Assembly (NCBI GenBank): GCA_018242525.1
Contig: JAFEBS010000034.1
Location: forward strand, 1 to 64,000
Length of the DNA: 64,000 nucleotides
Source: Planctomycetota bacterium
GTDB lineage: Bacteria > Planctomycetota > Planctomycetia > Planctomycetales > Planctomycetaceae
Direction of reading: 5' to 3'
The notes under the pieces: model-generated
What the model was told of the DNA's origin: nothing
What the model saw: the letters and a program-made list of their open reading frames with translations, nothing else
Databases searched by the model: none
Program-made: the position numbers and the translations under genes
In this document: piece by piece, positions 33,726 to 43,287 of the stretch
Position numbering within the stretch: the first letter of the stretch is position 1
Layout: every line of letters begins with the position of its first letter

Positions 33726-35639
33726 CTATTCCCGCAGATCGACAGCGAAGGGATCGTCGATTTCCCGCGGTGTCGTCTCGACTTCCTCGGTGGCACTTGC
33801 GTGAATCACCGCGGACGGAGCACGAGCTTCGCCGCGGGACATTTGAGTTTGCAGGGTTTGCTTCAGGGCCATCCGCTGAGATTCTTCCACGCCGGCAATC
33901 AGTTGGACATCGTCCACCACGAATCGCTCGAACTCACGCCGCAGGGTCACTGTCGCTCCGTAACGATTGTCACCCAGGTGCACAATCACCTCTTTGTCGG
34001 CGATGGCGATCCCCTTCAGCGGAGATTTCAGGAAAGTGTCGGCGGACATGCCCGAGTTGGGGACGAACTTGGTTTGAGTCCAGACGAGACGATTGAAATC
34101 GGTCGTCGAGATGGCTTGCAGACGCTCCAGGGCCTGCTGTTGTGACTGGGAATCGCGGCCTTGAGCAATCGCGGATGCGAACTCGTGAATCGGGACCAGG
34201 ATTTCCAGCGTCGTCTTCAGGGATGCGGGAAGTCCCGTCAATTGCCAGTTCACGTCATCCACGAAGAAACGGCCGTTTTCTTCCCGCAGCACGAATGTCA
34301 TGGTTCGTCCCCCCTGGCGTGCTTCGACGCGTGTCAAAGCTCCCAGGAACGTGGTGTTGACGAATTCCGCATTTCCGCCGTCGAACATTTCCAGAGGCAT
34401 TTCGCCGATGGTGTCATTGTTCAGTCGGCTCCAGACCCTGGTTGTCAAGTCTCGCGTGGACGAATGTTTCAGTGTGCTCAGGTCGCGAGTGGCGAGGGCC
34501 TGCGCGAAGATCTCCAGCATTCCCTGGGCGGTAAACAGGGCGGACAGCCGCTTTTCCTGCTTCGATTCGATTTCATAAATCGTGACATCCGAGACCAGGT
34601 ATTTCTCGGGAGCGTTCATTTCCGTCGTCGGAGCCTTGTGCATGTCGATCTGAACGAGTTCTGTGTCGTTCTTCAACACGAAATCCGCTCGATTGCCCCG
34701 CAACTTAACCTGCAACTCGTGTTCACTGAGCTGGGCATCGGGCAGTTTGGCGATCGACAAGTCACCAATCGCCAGGCTCCCCTCGAAGAAGTCCGGGGAA
34801 CTCCATTTGGCCAGTGAGGATTTGTCCCCCGCCGAGTACGCGGCCAGGAACGATGTACAGCCATTGACTGCCGTCGCCAGTTTCAACATGGACGGCAGCG
34901 CATCATCATTTTTGGCATCGACGGCGACGTCCGAGACTAGCCAGTGCCCCTTTTCCAGTTCCAGGGTGACGACGGTGTCGCCCACTCCACGAGGTAACCG
35001 GACGACGGCAATCTTTTCATCGATCTGGGCATTTGGCTTATATTTTCCGCCCGGCTTGCCTGCAGAAACAATGCGCGTCAAGGAGGCCAGGAACGACGGA
35101 GGCAAGGGATCCAGGGCGTCGCGAAATTCCGTAGTCGCGACGCTGAGAACCTTGTCGCGATCGCCGCGATTCCAGGTATCCAGGAATTCGCGGACGGACA
35201 GCAGCAGATCCATCTGCTCGGTCACCGACTTGTAAGCCTCGACCCCCTTGCGTTTCTGCTTCAGGTAGATGTCGTCGACGACCCAGTGGCCGGTCCGATC
35301 TTTGGCGAGTTCGTAGAAGACTTCCTTCTTCCCTTCCCCCACCTGGACGGTGACTCGCTTCTTGTCTTCGGAAAGATCCTCGACTTCGACGATGGCCGTC
35401 TTGCCGTCGGGTAGATTCAGGATTTTCAGATCTTCCATCGCCGTGGCGGTCCGCAGGGCGCGCTGGCGGAATTCACCCGATGTTGATTGCAGAAGTCCTT
35501 TGAGGTCTTCGTCTTTCAGGTGCTTGGAGAATTCGGTGATGGTCCGCGTTTCGATCAGGTGAGTGCACCCACCGCTGGTGGTGACCGCGCCCACTGCCAG
35601 TCCGAAGCACCACACGAGTGAGCGGAATGTTCGAGCCAT
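33726..35639 (-). CDS. Lipoprotein built of about five NTF2-like repeats
   Basis: A 637-aa protein with signal LVWCFGLAVGAVTTSGGC (lipobox cysteine near 22). The body appears to consist of five ~110-140-residue repeats. Each begins with a helix (ITEFSKHLKDEDLKGLLQST; VREFLDTWNRGDRDKVLSVA; CTSFLAAYSAGDKSSLAKWS; LEIFAQALATRDLSTLKHSS; IHEFASAIAQGRD) and ends with strands that close on a W/Y/F-x-V-x-D-V motif (GHWVVDDIYL, GHWLVSDVAV, EKYLVSDVTI, GRFFVDDVNW, ERFVVDDVQL). This resembles NTF2-like/DUF4878-type domains in tandem. ATG 35639 has AAGGAAG upstream; the frame is open to 35945 across a palindromic repeat that is not coding. Ligand and role are unknown. Confidence 0.8.
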   Translation of the reverse strand: MARTFRSLVWCFGLAVGAVTTSGGCTHLIETRTITEFSKHLKDEDLKGLLQSTSGEFRQRALRTATAMEDLKILNLPDGKTAIVEVEDLSEDKKRVTVQVGEGKKEVFYELAKDRTGHWVVDDIYLKQKRKGVEAYKSVTEQMDLLLSVREFLDTWNRGDRDKVLSVATTEFRDALDPLPPSFLASLTRIVSAGKPGGKYKPNAQIDEKIAVVRLPRGVGDTVVTLELEKGHWLVSDVAVDAKNDDALPSMLKLATAVNGCTSFLAAYSAGDKSSLAKWSSPDFFEGSLAIGDLSIAKLPDAQLSEHELQVKLRGNRADFVLKNDTELVQIDMHKAPTTEMNAPEKYLVSDVTIYEIESKQEKRLSALFTAQGMLEIFAQALATRDLSTLKHSSTRDLTTRVWSRLNNDTIGEMPLEMFDGGNAEFVNTTFLGALTRVEARQGGRTMTFVLREENGRFFVDDVNWQLTGLPASLKTTLEILVPIHEFASAIAQGRDSQSQQQALERLQAISTTDFNRLVWTQTKFVPNSGMSADTFLKSPLKGIAIADKEVIVHLGDNRYGATVTLRREFERFVVDDVQLIAGVEESQRMALKQTLQTQMSRGEARAPSAVIHASATEEVETTPREIDDPFAVDLRE

Positions 35640-35871
35640 GCGCGACTTCCTTGACCGAACCGTCCGTGAGACGCGCTGGCGCACACGGCGATCTGCAATT
35701 GACGACGAAATGAAACCGGGAAATGGGGAGACCGGGCTTCTCTCAGATTTGCTTTTCAGCGTCAATATCAGGTGCCGCACCGTGGCGGGTGTTGGCAGGT
35801 TTCCGGCCAGAATCACGCGTACTTCAGCAGAAATGTGCAGTTGGGGCGGCTGGATGCAGAATCGGTCCGCC

Positions 35872-35974
35872 CACCGACTGTGGTCGGTGGGTATGGAAAC
35901 TAGCCCGACGCGCCAGCGAGGGACCGCAAGTTGGACATCGATCAACTGGTCCCTCGCTGGCGCGTCGGGCTAGT
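35872..35974. repeat. Perfect 26-base palindrome with adjacent hairpin
   Basis: Arms 35899-35924 and 35949-35974 are exact reverse complements (core TAGCCCGACGCGCCAGCGAG) with a 24-base loop. Just before it, CCCACCGAC/GTCGGTGGG forms a second hairpin. It stands in the 376-base gene-free stretch between the repeat lipoprotein and transketolase genes, both on the minus strand, and could terminate the transketolase transcript. Its single-copy status in this window does not exclude a genome-wide family. Confidence 0.85.
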
Positions 35975-36015
35975 GGAATCAGGCTACTGCGATTCCGTCC
36001 AAACATCCTGGAATG

Positions 36016-38103
36016 CTATTTGGCCCTGGCCACCTGCTCGCGGGCGGTTTTGACAACGTTTTCCACGGTGAAGCCGAACTTTTTCAACAGGTGCTTGAGT
36101 GGGGCCGACGCTCCGAAAGAACGCATGCCGATCGATGTGCCGGTCAGTCCGACAAAACGCTCCCAGCCAAACGTCGTTCCCATTTCGATGGAGACGCGGG
36201 CCGTGACCGCGGCCGGGAAGACGGATTCACGATATTCCGGATGTTCGTGACAATAGTGTTCGAAGATCTCGAATGACGGAACGCTGATCACGCGGGCCTG
36301 GATGCCGTCTGTTTTCAGTTGCTCCTGAGCATCCAGGGCGAGCGAAACTTCACTCCCGGTGGCGATCAGCAGCACATCAGGCTTGCCGTTGGGAGCGTCT
36401 GACAAGACATACGCTCCACGCTGGAGTCCGGAAGCGGACGCGTACTTCTGGCGATCCACGGTCGGCAGGGCCTGACGCGTCAGGATCAGGGCGACCGGTT
36501 CATGCCGCTGCTGCATGGCGAACTTCCAGGCTTCAACGACTTCGTTGCCGTCCGCGGGCCGCAATGTAATCAGGCCGGGGATGGCCCGCAGCGACGACAG
36601 GTGCTCGATCGGCTGATGTGTCGGACCGTCTTCGCCGACTCCGATGGAGTCGTGTGTGAAGACGTAAATCGTCGGAATTTCCATCAGGGCTGCCAAGCGA
36701 ATCGCCGGTCGCATGTAATCGCTGAAGACCAGAAACGTTCCGCCGTAGGGACGCACTTTGGAAACCGCCATGCCGTTCAGGATGGCTCCCGTGGCGTGCT
36801 CGCGGACTCCGAAGTGCATGTTGCGACCGCCGTAGGTGCCGGCCTGCATGTCGCCCGCGCCCGCAAAGGTCAGCCGGGTCTTGTTGGAAGGAGCCAGGTC
36901 CGCGGATCCACCGACCAGCCATGGCACATTCTGGGCGATCGCGTTCAAGACCTGCCCCGATGTATCGCGGGTGGCCTTCCCCTTGGCATCGGTTGGGAAA
37001 ACTGGCAGGTTCTTGTCCCAGCCTGCGGGCAGTTGACGATGCTGCATGTCGTTCAATTGTTCCGCGAGGTCCGGGAACGCCGACTTGTATTCGGCAAACT
37101 TGGCGATCCAGGCCTGTCGCAGATCGTGGCCGCGTTGGCCGATGCCGGCGGCGAAGTGTTCGTAGACACCGTCTGGAACGAGGAACTTGGCATCTTCCGG
37201 CCAGCCATAACCCTGCTTCGTGAGACGGATCTCTTCTTCGCCGAGCGGTTCACCGTGAGCACCGCAGGTGTCCTGCTTGTGAGGGGCTCCAAAGGCAATG
37301 TGGCTGTCGACAATGATCATCGTCGGCTTGTCGTTCGTTTGCTGGAACTGGCTGAGAGCTTGTTTCAACTGGCCCTGGTCATTGGCGTCGGTCACTCGCA
37401 GTACATTCCAGCCATAGCCGTGAAACCGCGTCGCTACGTCGTCGCTGAACGCCAGATCGGTCCCTCCTTCGATCGTGATCCGGTTGCTGTCGTAGATCCA
37501 GCACAGGTTGGACAGCTTCAAATGCCCGGCGACCGAGGCGGCTTCTGCGGAAATCCCCTCCATCAGGCAGCCGTCTCCGCAGATCGCGTAGACGTTGTAA
37601 TCGAACATCACGAAACCGGGGCGGTTAAAGGTGCTGGCCAACCAACGTTCGGCGATTGCCATGCCGACGGAGTTGGCGAGTCCCTGGCCGAGCGGACCGG
37701 TGGTGGTTTCCACGCCTGTGGTCCAGCGGTATTCCGGATGGCCCGGGCACTTGCTGTCGAGCTGTCGGAAGTTCTTGATGTCGTCGAGCGGAACCGCCAG
37801 CGCGTCCTGCACTTCGTAGTCGTCACTGACGCGGCGTGTCCTGGTCAGGTGCAGCATCGAGTACAGTAACATCGACGCGTGACCGGCCGACAGAACGAAT
37901 CGATCGCGGTTCGCCCAGATCGGATCGCTGGGGTCATACCGCAGTACACGCTGCCACAGTGCATAGGCGACCGGAGCGATCCCCATGGGTGAACCGGGAT
38001 GTCCCGAATCCGCCGCCTGGACTGCATCCATGCTGAGCGTCCGAATGGTATTGATGGCTGTATTTTCGATCGACGCACTCGTCGAGCCCGCTTGATTCGA
38101 CAT
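36016..38103 (-). CDS. tkt: Transketolase
   Basis: A 695-aa thiamine-diphosphate enzyme of the pentose phosphate/Calvin-type pathways, moving two-carbon units between sugar phosphates. Seen are AADSGHPGSPMGIAPVAYAL, GPLGQGLANSVGMAIAE, the ThDP motif GDGCLMEGISAEAASVAGHL, and the pyrimidine-domain blocks NMHFGVREHATGAILNGMAV and THDSIGVGEDGPTHQPIEHL. The C-terminal domain holds ATGSEVSLALDAQEQL. The length is normal. ATG 38103 is chosen over the upstream start at 38139; AAGGG lies upstream with slightly long spacing. No pathway partner is adjacent. Confidence 0.96.
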   Translation of the reverse strand: MSNQAGSTSASIENTAINTIRTLSMDAVQAADSGHPGSPMGIAPVAYALWQRVLRYDPSDPIWANRDRFVLSAGHASMLLYSMLHLTRTRRVSDDYEVQDALAVPLDDIKNFRQLDSKCPGHPEYRWTTGVETTTGPLGQGLANSVGMAIAERWLASTFNRPGFVMFDYNVYAICGDGCLMEGISAEAASVAGHLKLSNLCWIYDSNRITIEGGTDLAFSDDVATRFHGYGWNVLRVTDANDQGQLKQALSQFQQTNDKPTMIIVDSHIAFGAPHKQDTCGAHGEPLGEEEIRLTKQGYGWPEDAKFLVPDGVYEHFAAGIGQRGHDLRQAWIAKFAEYKSAFPDLAEQLNDMQHRQLPAGWDKNLPVFPTDAKGKATRDTSGQVLNAIAQNVPWLVGGSADLAPSNKTRLTFAGAGDMQAGTYGGRNMHFGVREHATGAILNGMAVSKVRPYGGTFLVFSDYMRPAIRLAALMEIPTIYVFTHDSIGVGEDGPTHQPIEHLSSLRAIPGLITLRPADGNEVVEAWKFAMQQRHEPVALILTRQALPTVDRQKYASASGLQRGAYVLSDAPNGKPDVLLIATGSEVSLALDAQEQLKTDGIQARVISVPSFEIFEHYCHEHPEYRESVFPAAVTARVSIEMGTTFGWERFVGLTGTSIGMRSFGASAPLKHLLKKFGFTVENVVKTAREQVARAK

Positions 38104-38384
38104 AACGCTTAAACCCTTTTCGTTGCAGTGAGACTCCACCGAGTCTCCAGTAATCCGACATCCCGGAATTTCAGGCCAACATCATCCTCAGGAAGCCGTT
38201 CCGCGTCCATTCTCAACGCCAGGCGAAAGAGAGATTCGATGCGAAATGGACCAATTCTGGCGACCGTGTAAGCTTCGGCGGACGACGAGACGTTCCGGTT
38301 TTGAAATCCGGCAAAATCCATCAGTGGCAGACGATGTGTCTGTCACCACCAGATGGCAAAGGGTAGGGTCTGATGGCCCAGGGA

Positions 38385-39479
38385 TCAAGGCTGCAGTGGA
38401 CGTGCCCGAAGCTGGCTGAGTGTGACGCGCTGCTGCAAGACGACTGCTCCCTTTTCGTCTCGAACCTGCAATCGAACCAGCGGGTCGGGCAGGTCCCAGT
38501 CGATCTGTATATTGCCGAAATTGACATCGAAGAATGTCAGGCCGACGCGGTAAGAATTGACTTCATTCGCAAATCGAACCCCCGCCTTGGTGATGTTGCC
38601 GCTGGGGGCATTCAGGCTGCTGCTGGTGACATCGAACAGGGGGTATCCGGGGCCATCGGGGCTCGCTGCAGCCAGTCGGGAGATTTCCGCCAGATGGCGA
38701 TCTCCACTGATCAGGACGACTCCGCTGGCCCGGGATTCTCGAATCAGTCGAAACAGTCGCTGGCGGTCGCGGGGGAAATTGCCCCACATTTCGGAACCGT
38801 GCTCGTCCGGGATCACCTGCAGTCCCGTGCCGATAATCCGCAGTTCAGCCGGAACCTTCAGTTGCTCCTCCAACCATCGCCACTGGGCTTCGCCCAGCAG
38901 CGTTGCACCGGGATCCGTGTTGGAGATGTATTTCCCCCGATACCCGTCGCCCGGCTCGCCGGGCTTGAACCCGACTTTCAGCGGACTGCGAAAGTACCGG
39001 ACGTCCAGCAGGATTATCTGGACACGTTTCCCCGGTGGCCCCTGGACCAGCGATGAATACACCCCCTCCTGCTTCCGTCGCGGGTCGTCCCGGGACACGC
39101 CGAAGAAATCGAGGAAGACTTGCTGTGATTCCCGTTTCTTCGGGTACTCGGCACCGGCATCGTTCGCCCCATAGTCATGATCGTCCCAAGTTCCGATCAC
39201 GCGACAGGTCTGCTTCAGTTGCTGCAGCCCGGGCTGGCTGTCCAGCAACGCATATTTGGCCCGCAGCACGTCCATGTCTTCGGAATCGCCATAAATGTTA
39301 TCCCCCAGGAACACGAACAGTTGCGGCTGCGATTCGACGATCGCCGCCCAGATCGGCTGCGGCTGATCCTGTTTGGCGCACGAACCAAATGCAATCCGCT
39401 TCAGCACAACCTGATCGTCTGCTCCCAACGCTGGTAACGCGATCTGGCCAACGATCAGGAATAGTGCACAACGCAACAT
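38385..39479 (-). CDS. Exported PhoD-like alkaline phosphatase/phosphodiesterase
   Basis: A 364-aa secreted metallophosphoesterase of the PhoD-like type. Signal peptide LFLIVGQIALPALGA. Motifs: IAFGSCAKQDQPQPIW, FLGDNIYGD (metal Asp and Asn), GTWDDHDYGANDAG (metal His/Asp), ILLDVRYFRSPL, and SGDRHLAEISRL (metal His). The N-terminal Ig-like domain of classical PhoD is missing, so this is the short form. Substrate is inferred to be phosphodiesters or monoesters, perhaps for phosphate supply. It starts at ATG 39479. There is no pho regulon partner nearby. Confidence 0.88.
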   Translation of the reverse strand: MLRCALFLIVGQIALPALGADDQVVLKRIAFGSCAKQDQPQPIWAAIVESQPQLFVFLGDNIYGDSEDMDVLRAKYALLDSQPGLQQLKQTCRVIGTWDDHDYGANDAGAEYPKKRESQQVFLDFFGVSRDDPRRKQEGVYSSLVQGPPGKRVQIILLDVRYFRSPLKVGFKPGEPGDGYRGKYISNTDPGATLLGEAQWRWLEEQLKVPAELRIIGTGLQVIPDEHGSEMWGNFPRDRQRLFRLIRESRASGVVLISGDRHLAEISRLAAASPDGPGYPLFDVTSSSLNAPSGNITKAGVRFANEVNSYRVGLTFFDVNFGNIQIDWDLPDPLVRLQVRDEKGAVVLQQRVTLSQLRARPLQP

Positions 39480-39697
39480 GGCGAATCCTTGGGAGTGAGG
39501 CGACGGGGTTGCAAATGATCATTCACAGAGACCACCATTGTAATGGGTCTCGCGACAGGAACCACTGCATGGAGTCACTTGCCGTCACTTGCTCAAATGC
39601 GGGACTGTCTCACATCGTCAGACGATTGCTGCCGTCAGCCGTCGGCACGTACAATCCTGATTCATTGGAAGAATCACCAAGGGTTCAGGGTCTGAAT

Positions 39698-40102
39698 ATG
39701 AAGCAATGGATTTCTGCGTGGTTGGGAGTCTTTTTTGCGTGGGCCGTGCTGGATTTGATTGGTCACGGGCTGATTTTCGGTTCTTTGTATGCGGCCATGC
39801 CCGGCGTCTGGCGCCCGCAGGCAGAAATCAAGATTGGTGTGATTTATGCCGGTGTCTTGACGACGGCCGGTGCATTTGTCGCACTTTACAAGTTGCAGAT
39901 TCAATCACGCGGACTTGTGGCCGGCCTGTTGTATGGATTGCTGTTTGGCCTGGCCAACGGGGCCTCTGTGGCATGCGGCGGGTACGCAGTTCATCCAATT
40001 CAGGCAGAATTGGCGCTGGGTTGGTTTATCCTGGCGCTGGTCGAGGGAAGTGTCGCGGGGCTGATTGTCGGTCGGATCATCCGCAAACCAAAAGCCGCGT
40101 AG
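39698..40102 (+). CDS. Small four-span membrane protein
   Basis: A 134-aa hydrophobic protein with four predicted membrane segments: WISAWLGVFFAWAVLDLIGHGLIF, IKIGVIYAGVLTTAGAFVALY, LVAGLLYGLLFGLANGASVAC, and LALGWFILALVEGSVAGLIVG, followed by a basic tail RIIRKPKAA. No family named with certainty. ATG 39698 has AGGG upstream and begins the first membrane segment. It is followed by the inositol-phosphate synthase gene 216 bases downstream on the same strand. Confidence 0.75.
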   Translation: MKQWISAWLGVFFAWAVLDLIGHGLIFGSLYAAMPGVWRPQAEIKIGVIYAGVLTTAGAFVALYKLQIQSRGLVAGLLYGLLFGLANGASVACGGYAVHPIQAELALGWFILALVEGSVAGLIVGRIIRKPKAA

Positions 40103-40318
40103 CAGTCCCCTTTTACCACGGACAGCTGGCAAGCGTTGATTTCTCTGCGATCGCCACGAACGGAAACTTCGCTCTGTCAGCACAGGGTTCAGTGTCGACT
40201 TCCCGATCCTCAAGAATCAGTCACTCGCGATGAGTGCTTTCCTCTGCTAAACTGCGGGTTCGCACGGGAATTTCCTCACAAAGATGCGTCACGAGTTGCA
40301 GCAGCGGAAGGCAATGGG

Positions 40319-41530
40319 ATGGCAAAGCGGAAGATCGGAGTCTGGTTGATCGGGGCCTGGGGTGGCGTGGCCACGACGGTTGTGGTCGGAATCGCGGCAC
40401 TCCGCAAGGGGCTTACCGACACCAACGGACTTGTCAGTGAACTTCCCCCATTTGCCGGCCTGGATCTTGTCGGCTGGGATGAACTGGTTGTGGGGGGCCA
40501 CGAAATCCGCGAGACGACCTATTCCGCCGAAGCGCAAGTGCTGCTGGAAAAATCGCACGTATTCAGCGCAGGTGCACTCGCCGCGATTGCGTCACAACTG
40601 GCGAAGTTCGACAAGAATATTCGGCCGGGAACGCTCATCAACGTCGGTCCAACGATCGATTCGCTGGCGGGACCGGCGGCGGCCAGAACGCGCAAGGAAT
40701 CGGCCGCTCAGGCCGTGAATCGCCTTGCGAAGGACATCACCGAATTCAAGGCCCGGGAAAAGCTGGAGCGAGTCATCGTCGTCAATGTCTCCTCGACCGA
40801 ACCGCCGCCGCCAGACGAAATCCGGAACTGGAACTGGGGGCAGATCCAGAAGTCGCTGCAGACCAAGGGAGCTTCGCCGCTGCCGGCCAGTACTCTTTAC
40901 GCGATCGCCGCGATGCAAAGCGGTTGCCCGTTCGTCAATTTCACCCCCTCCATTGGTTCGGACATCCCGGGCCTGGACGAACTTGCCCGGCAGCAGCAAG
41001 TGGTCCATGTGGGCCGCGATGGGAAGACGGGCGAAACGTTGATGAAGGCAGTCCTGGCACCGATGTTTGCCGCTCGCAATCTGAAGGTGATGAGCTGGGT
41101 CGGACACAACATCTTCGGGAACCTGGATGGCAAAGTCCTGGATGACCCCGTGAACAAGGCCAACAAGGTGAAATCCAAGGACCACCTGTTGACCGAGATC
41201 CTGGGATACAAACCACAGTCCCTCGTGTCGATCGAGTACATCGAATCCATGGGTGACTGGAAGACCGCCTGGGACCACATTCATTTCCAGGGATTCCTGG
41301 GGACTCCCATGGTGCTGCAATTCATCTGGCAGGGGTGTGATTCGCTGCTGGCCGCCCCGCTGGTGATTGATCTGATCCGGCTGACGGAACGCGAAGCCCG
41401 TCGCGGCAAATTCGGCGTCATGTCGCACTTGGGATCCTTTTTCAAGAGCCCGATGGGGACAAATGAACCGGCGTTTGCCTACCAATTCCAGCAATTGGTC
41501 CAATGGGCCGAGGCCGTGGCGAACGAGTAG
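40319..41530 (+). CDS. ino1: Myo-inositol-1-phosphate synthase
   Basis: A 403-aa NAD-dependent inositol-3-phosphate synthase, converting glucose 6-phosphate to inositol phosphate. The NAD motif is VWLIGAWGGVATTVVVGIAAL. Family blocks: VNVSSTEPPPP, FVNFTPSIGSDIPGLDELA, GKTGETLMKAVLAPMFAARNL with the active-site Lys, and SWVGHNIFGNLDGKVLDDPVN. AAPLVIDLIRLTEREARRG closes the domain. ATG 40319 has GGAAGG upstream; the frame extends to 40136 without family match. In planctomycetes inositol phosphates may feed lipid synthesis; that is inference. Confidence 0.93.
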   Translation: MAKRKIGVWLIGAWGGVATTVVVGIAALRKGLTDTNGLVSELPPFAGLDLVGWDELVVGGHEIRETTYSAEAQVLLEKSHVFSAGALAAIASQLAKFDKNIRPGTLINVGPTIDSLAGPAAARTRKESAAQAVNRLAKDITEFKAREKLERVIVVNVSSTEPPPPDEIRNWNWGQIQKSLQTKGASPLPASTLYAIAAMQSGCPFVNFTPSIGSDIPGLDELARQQQVVHVGRDGKTGETLMKAVLAPMFAARNLKVMSWVGHNIFGNLDGKVLDDPVNKANKVKSKDHLLTEILGYKPQSLVSIEYIESMGDWKTAWDHIHFQGFLGTPMVLQFIWQGCDSLLAAPLVIDLIRLTEREARRGKFGVMSHLGSFFKSPMGTNEPAFAYQFQQLVQWAEAVANE

Positions 41531-41606
41531 GTGATGGGTGATGGATTCAGGTCGGAATGTCACCTTGCCAGGGCTGGACGCAAGTCTGCTCATTGGCTGA
41601 TGAAGC

Positions 41607-42293
41607 TTATTCCTTCGGCAGACGCGACAGATTCTCGGTGGCCCCGATCAGCAGCAGCATGTCTTCCGTCTGGATGACTTCGTCGGGCTGCGGCACGGAC
41701 AGGTTTTCACGGGTTTGCTCGGTACCCGCCCGGTCGGTCGACCGGACCGTCCTGCGAATGGCGACCAGATTGACCCCGTAACGAACTCGCAGATTCAAAT
41801 CGCGCAGAGTCTTCCCCCGAAAACTGCTGGGTGCGTGCAATTCGATCAGCGTGAATCCTTCACCCAGGTCGATGAAATCTTCCAGGAACGGATTGGCCAG
41901 CTTGCGAGCCAGTTGGCGACCCGTTTCGGATTCTGGCTGGATCACTTCGTCCGCGCCGATCTGGCTGAAGATTTCGGCGTGGATGGAGGTGGCCGCGCGG
42001 CAGATGACGCGGGGGATCTTGAGCTGCTTCTTGGCGATGGCGGCGGTCAACAGTGCCGCCTCGAAGTTCTCGCCGATCGCCACGATCAGGACATCGACCT
42101 TGTGAATCTCCTGGCTGCGCAGCGCGCGTTCGTCTGTGGAATCGAGTGCCACGGCGATGTCCACGCGATGCTTGACTTCGTCCACCAGCTCGCGGTCTGA
42201 ATCAACGGCAATGACCTGCACACCGCTGGCGGCCAGTTGTTCGACGACGGCCATTCCAAACCGACCGAGTCCAACGACGGCGATCCGACGCAT
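41607..42293 (-). CDS. TrkA/KtrA-type potassium uptake regulatory protein
   Basis: A 228-aa cytoplasmic RCK protein that gates a K+ channel. The N-terminal Rossmann motif is RRIAVVGLGRFGMAVVEQLA, followed by VIAVDSD (adenosine-ribose Asp) and ADEVIQPESETGRQLARKL linking to the C-terminal RCK_C domain (FTLIELHAPSSFRGKTLRDL, EDMLLLIGATENLSRL). The partner membrane subunit (TrkH/KtrB) is not in the window. ATG 42293 has GGAAAGGA at ideal spacing; the TTG at 42302 overlaps that site. The gene lies between inositol-phosphate synthase (convergent) and the Cys-rich protein gene. Confidence 0.92.
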   Translation of the reverse strand: MRRIAVVGLGRFGMAVVEQLAASGVQVIAVDSDRELVDEVKHRVDIAVALDSTDERALRSQEIHKVDVLIVAIGENFEAALLTAAIAKKQLKIPRVICRAATSIHAEIFSQIGADEVIQPESETGRQLARKLANPFLEDFIDLGEGFTLIELHAPSSFRGKTLRDLNLRVRYGVNLVAIRRTVRSTDRAGTEQTRENLSVPQPDEVIQTEDMLLLIGATENLSRLPKE

Positions 42294-42338
42294 GACGGCC
42301 AATCCTTTCCCAAGATCCGCCGAATGGCGGTTATGGAA

Positions 42339-42370
42339 GAAGGGTGCGAGGCACAGACCTCACACCCTTC
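42339..42370 (-). terminator. Terminator hairpin after the Cys-rich protein gene
   Basis: Arms GAAGGGTGCGAGG (42339-42351) and CCTCACACCCTTC (42358-42370) pair with one mismatch and a 6-base loop. It lies 38 bases beyond the stop of the Cys-rich gene and upstream of the trkA-type gene on the same strand, so it separates the two transcripts. Confidence 0.6.
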
Positions 42371-42408
42371 ATTCTGTTCACTCTGATGGTCTGATTGTTC
42401 GACCTCGA

Positions 42409-43287
42409 TCAATACTTGGCAACATTGATGCTGCGGGCATCCACCTTCAGCGTCGCGGGCTTTTTCGCTGTGGCGATCGCTGCATTCGCTCCGCCAATGA
42501 CAATCGTCTGACGTTCGCGGGGTGAAACCGCGCGCGAGGTGACTCGAGTATCCAGGCGCAGGCCCTGGTCATTCTTCTTGCTGGAGTTTTCGTCCACGGA
42601 GCCTGCAGCGGGCTTCCTGGTCTGAATCACCGATTCGGCGGCTCCCGCAGCGGTTCCGGTGGCGTCCGGTGCCGGGCCGGGTGCTGGAGCCGACAACACA
42701 GGCTTGTTCACGTTTTCTTCAAAGGGAGCGTTCGGGTCATCAGCAGTTGTGCCACCTTTCTTGAAGGGGGGAAAGGCAGGATCTTCCGTCGTATTGGTCC
42801 CGTTTCCCGTGCCGGTCGAATTCCGACTTTTGAACTGATCATCATACGTTCGAGGTTTGGCCGGGGCGGGCGAACGCAGGTTCAGATGTCGTTCAATCGC
42901 TTCCAGACGGCTTTCGAAACTACGCGAATTGCTGTTCGGATCAGGCACGGGCGCCAAGGTTCCCGACGGTGTCGAATTGGTTGTCGTTGAACAATTGCCC
43001 GAGGCGCAGTTCCCTGAAGCACACCCAGTACTACAGCCCCCGATGCAGGGGGAACAACTACACGGAGAACAGGCAGAGCAGGACGTCCGACACCCGCTGC
43101 AACTGAGCCCCGGCGAATAGCTCGCCGCGTAGACGCCGGAATACCCTGAGTAGCCTGAGTAATAGGGTGCATACCCTGCATAATAGGGGGTATACGGGTC
43201 ATACATCCACGGCGAAGCCTGGGTGGTGGAACCCAATCCGGCAACGCACATCACCCACAGACTCAACCGACACAGTCGCGAAAACAT
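42409..43287 (-). CDS. Exported Cys/Tyr/Gly-rich protein
   Basis: A 292-aa secreted protein of unknown function. Signal peptide RLSLWVMCVAGLGSTTQA. Then a Tyr/Gly-rich stretch (YDPYTPYYAGYAPYYSGYSG) and a dense cysteine cluster near residues 65-105 (CSGCRTSCSACSPCSCSPC and a following GNCASGNC repeat), about 12 cysteines in 40 residues. The rest is low-complexity, rich in Pro, Asn and Thr, with a short helix (FESRLEAIERHL). The cluster could form disulfides or bind metal in the cell envelope; Cys-rich wall proteins are known in planctomycetes, but this link is inference. ATG 43287 starts the signal. Confidence 0.75.
   Translation of the reverse strand: MFSRLCRLSLWVMCVAGLGSTTQASPWMYDPYTPYYAGYAPYYSGYSGYSGVYAASYSPGLSCSGCRTSCSACSPCSCSPCIGGCSTGCASGNCASGNCSTTTNSTPSGTLAPVPDPNSNSRSFESRLEAIERHLNLRSPAPAKPRTYDDQFKSRNSTGTGNGTNTTEDPAFPPFKKGGTTADDPNAPFEENVNKPVLSAPAPGPAPDATGTAAGAAESVIQTRKPAAGSVDENSSKKNDQGLRLDTRVTSRAVSPRERQTIVIGGANAAIATAKKPATLKVDARSINVAKY

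Noticed and set aside
36502..37869. 455-aa frame antisense to transketolase
   Set aside because: Shadow frame; the transketolase motifs on the other strand are complete.
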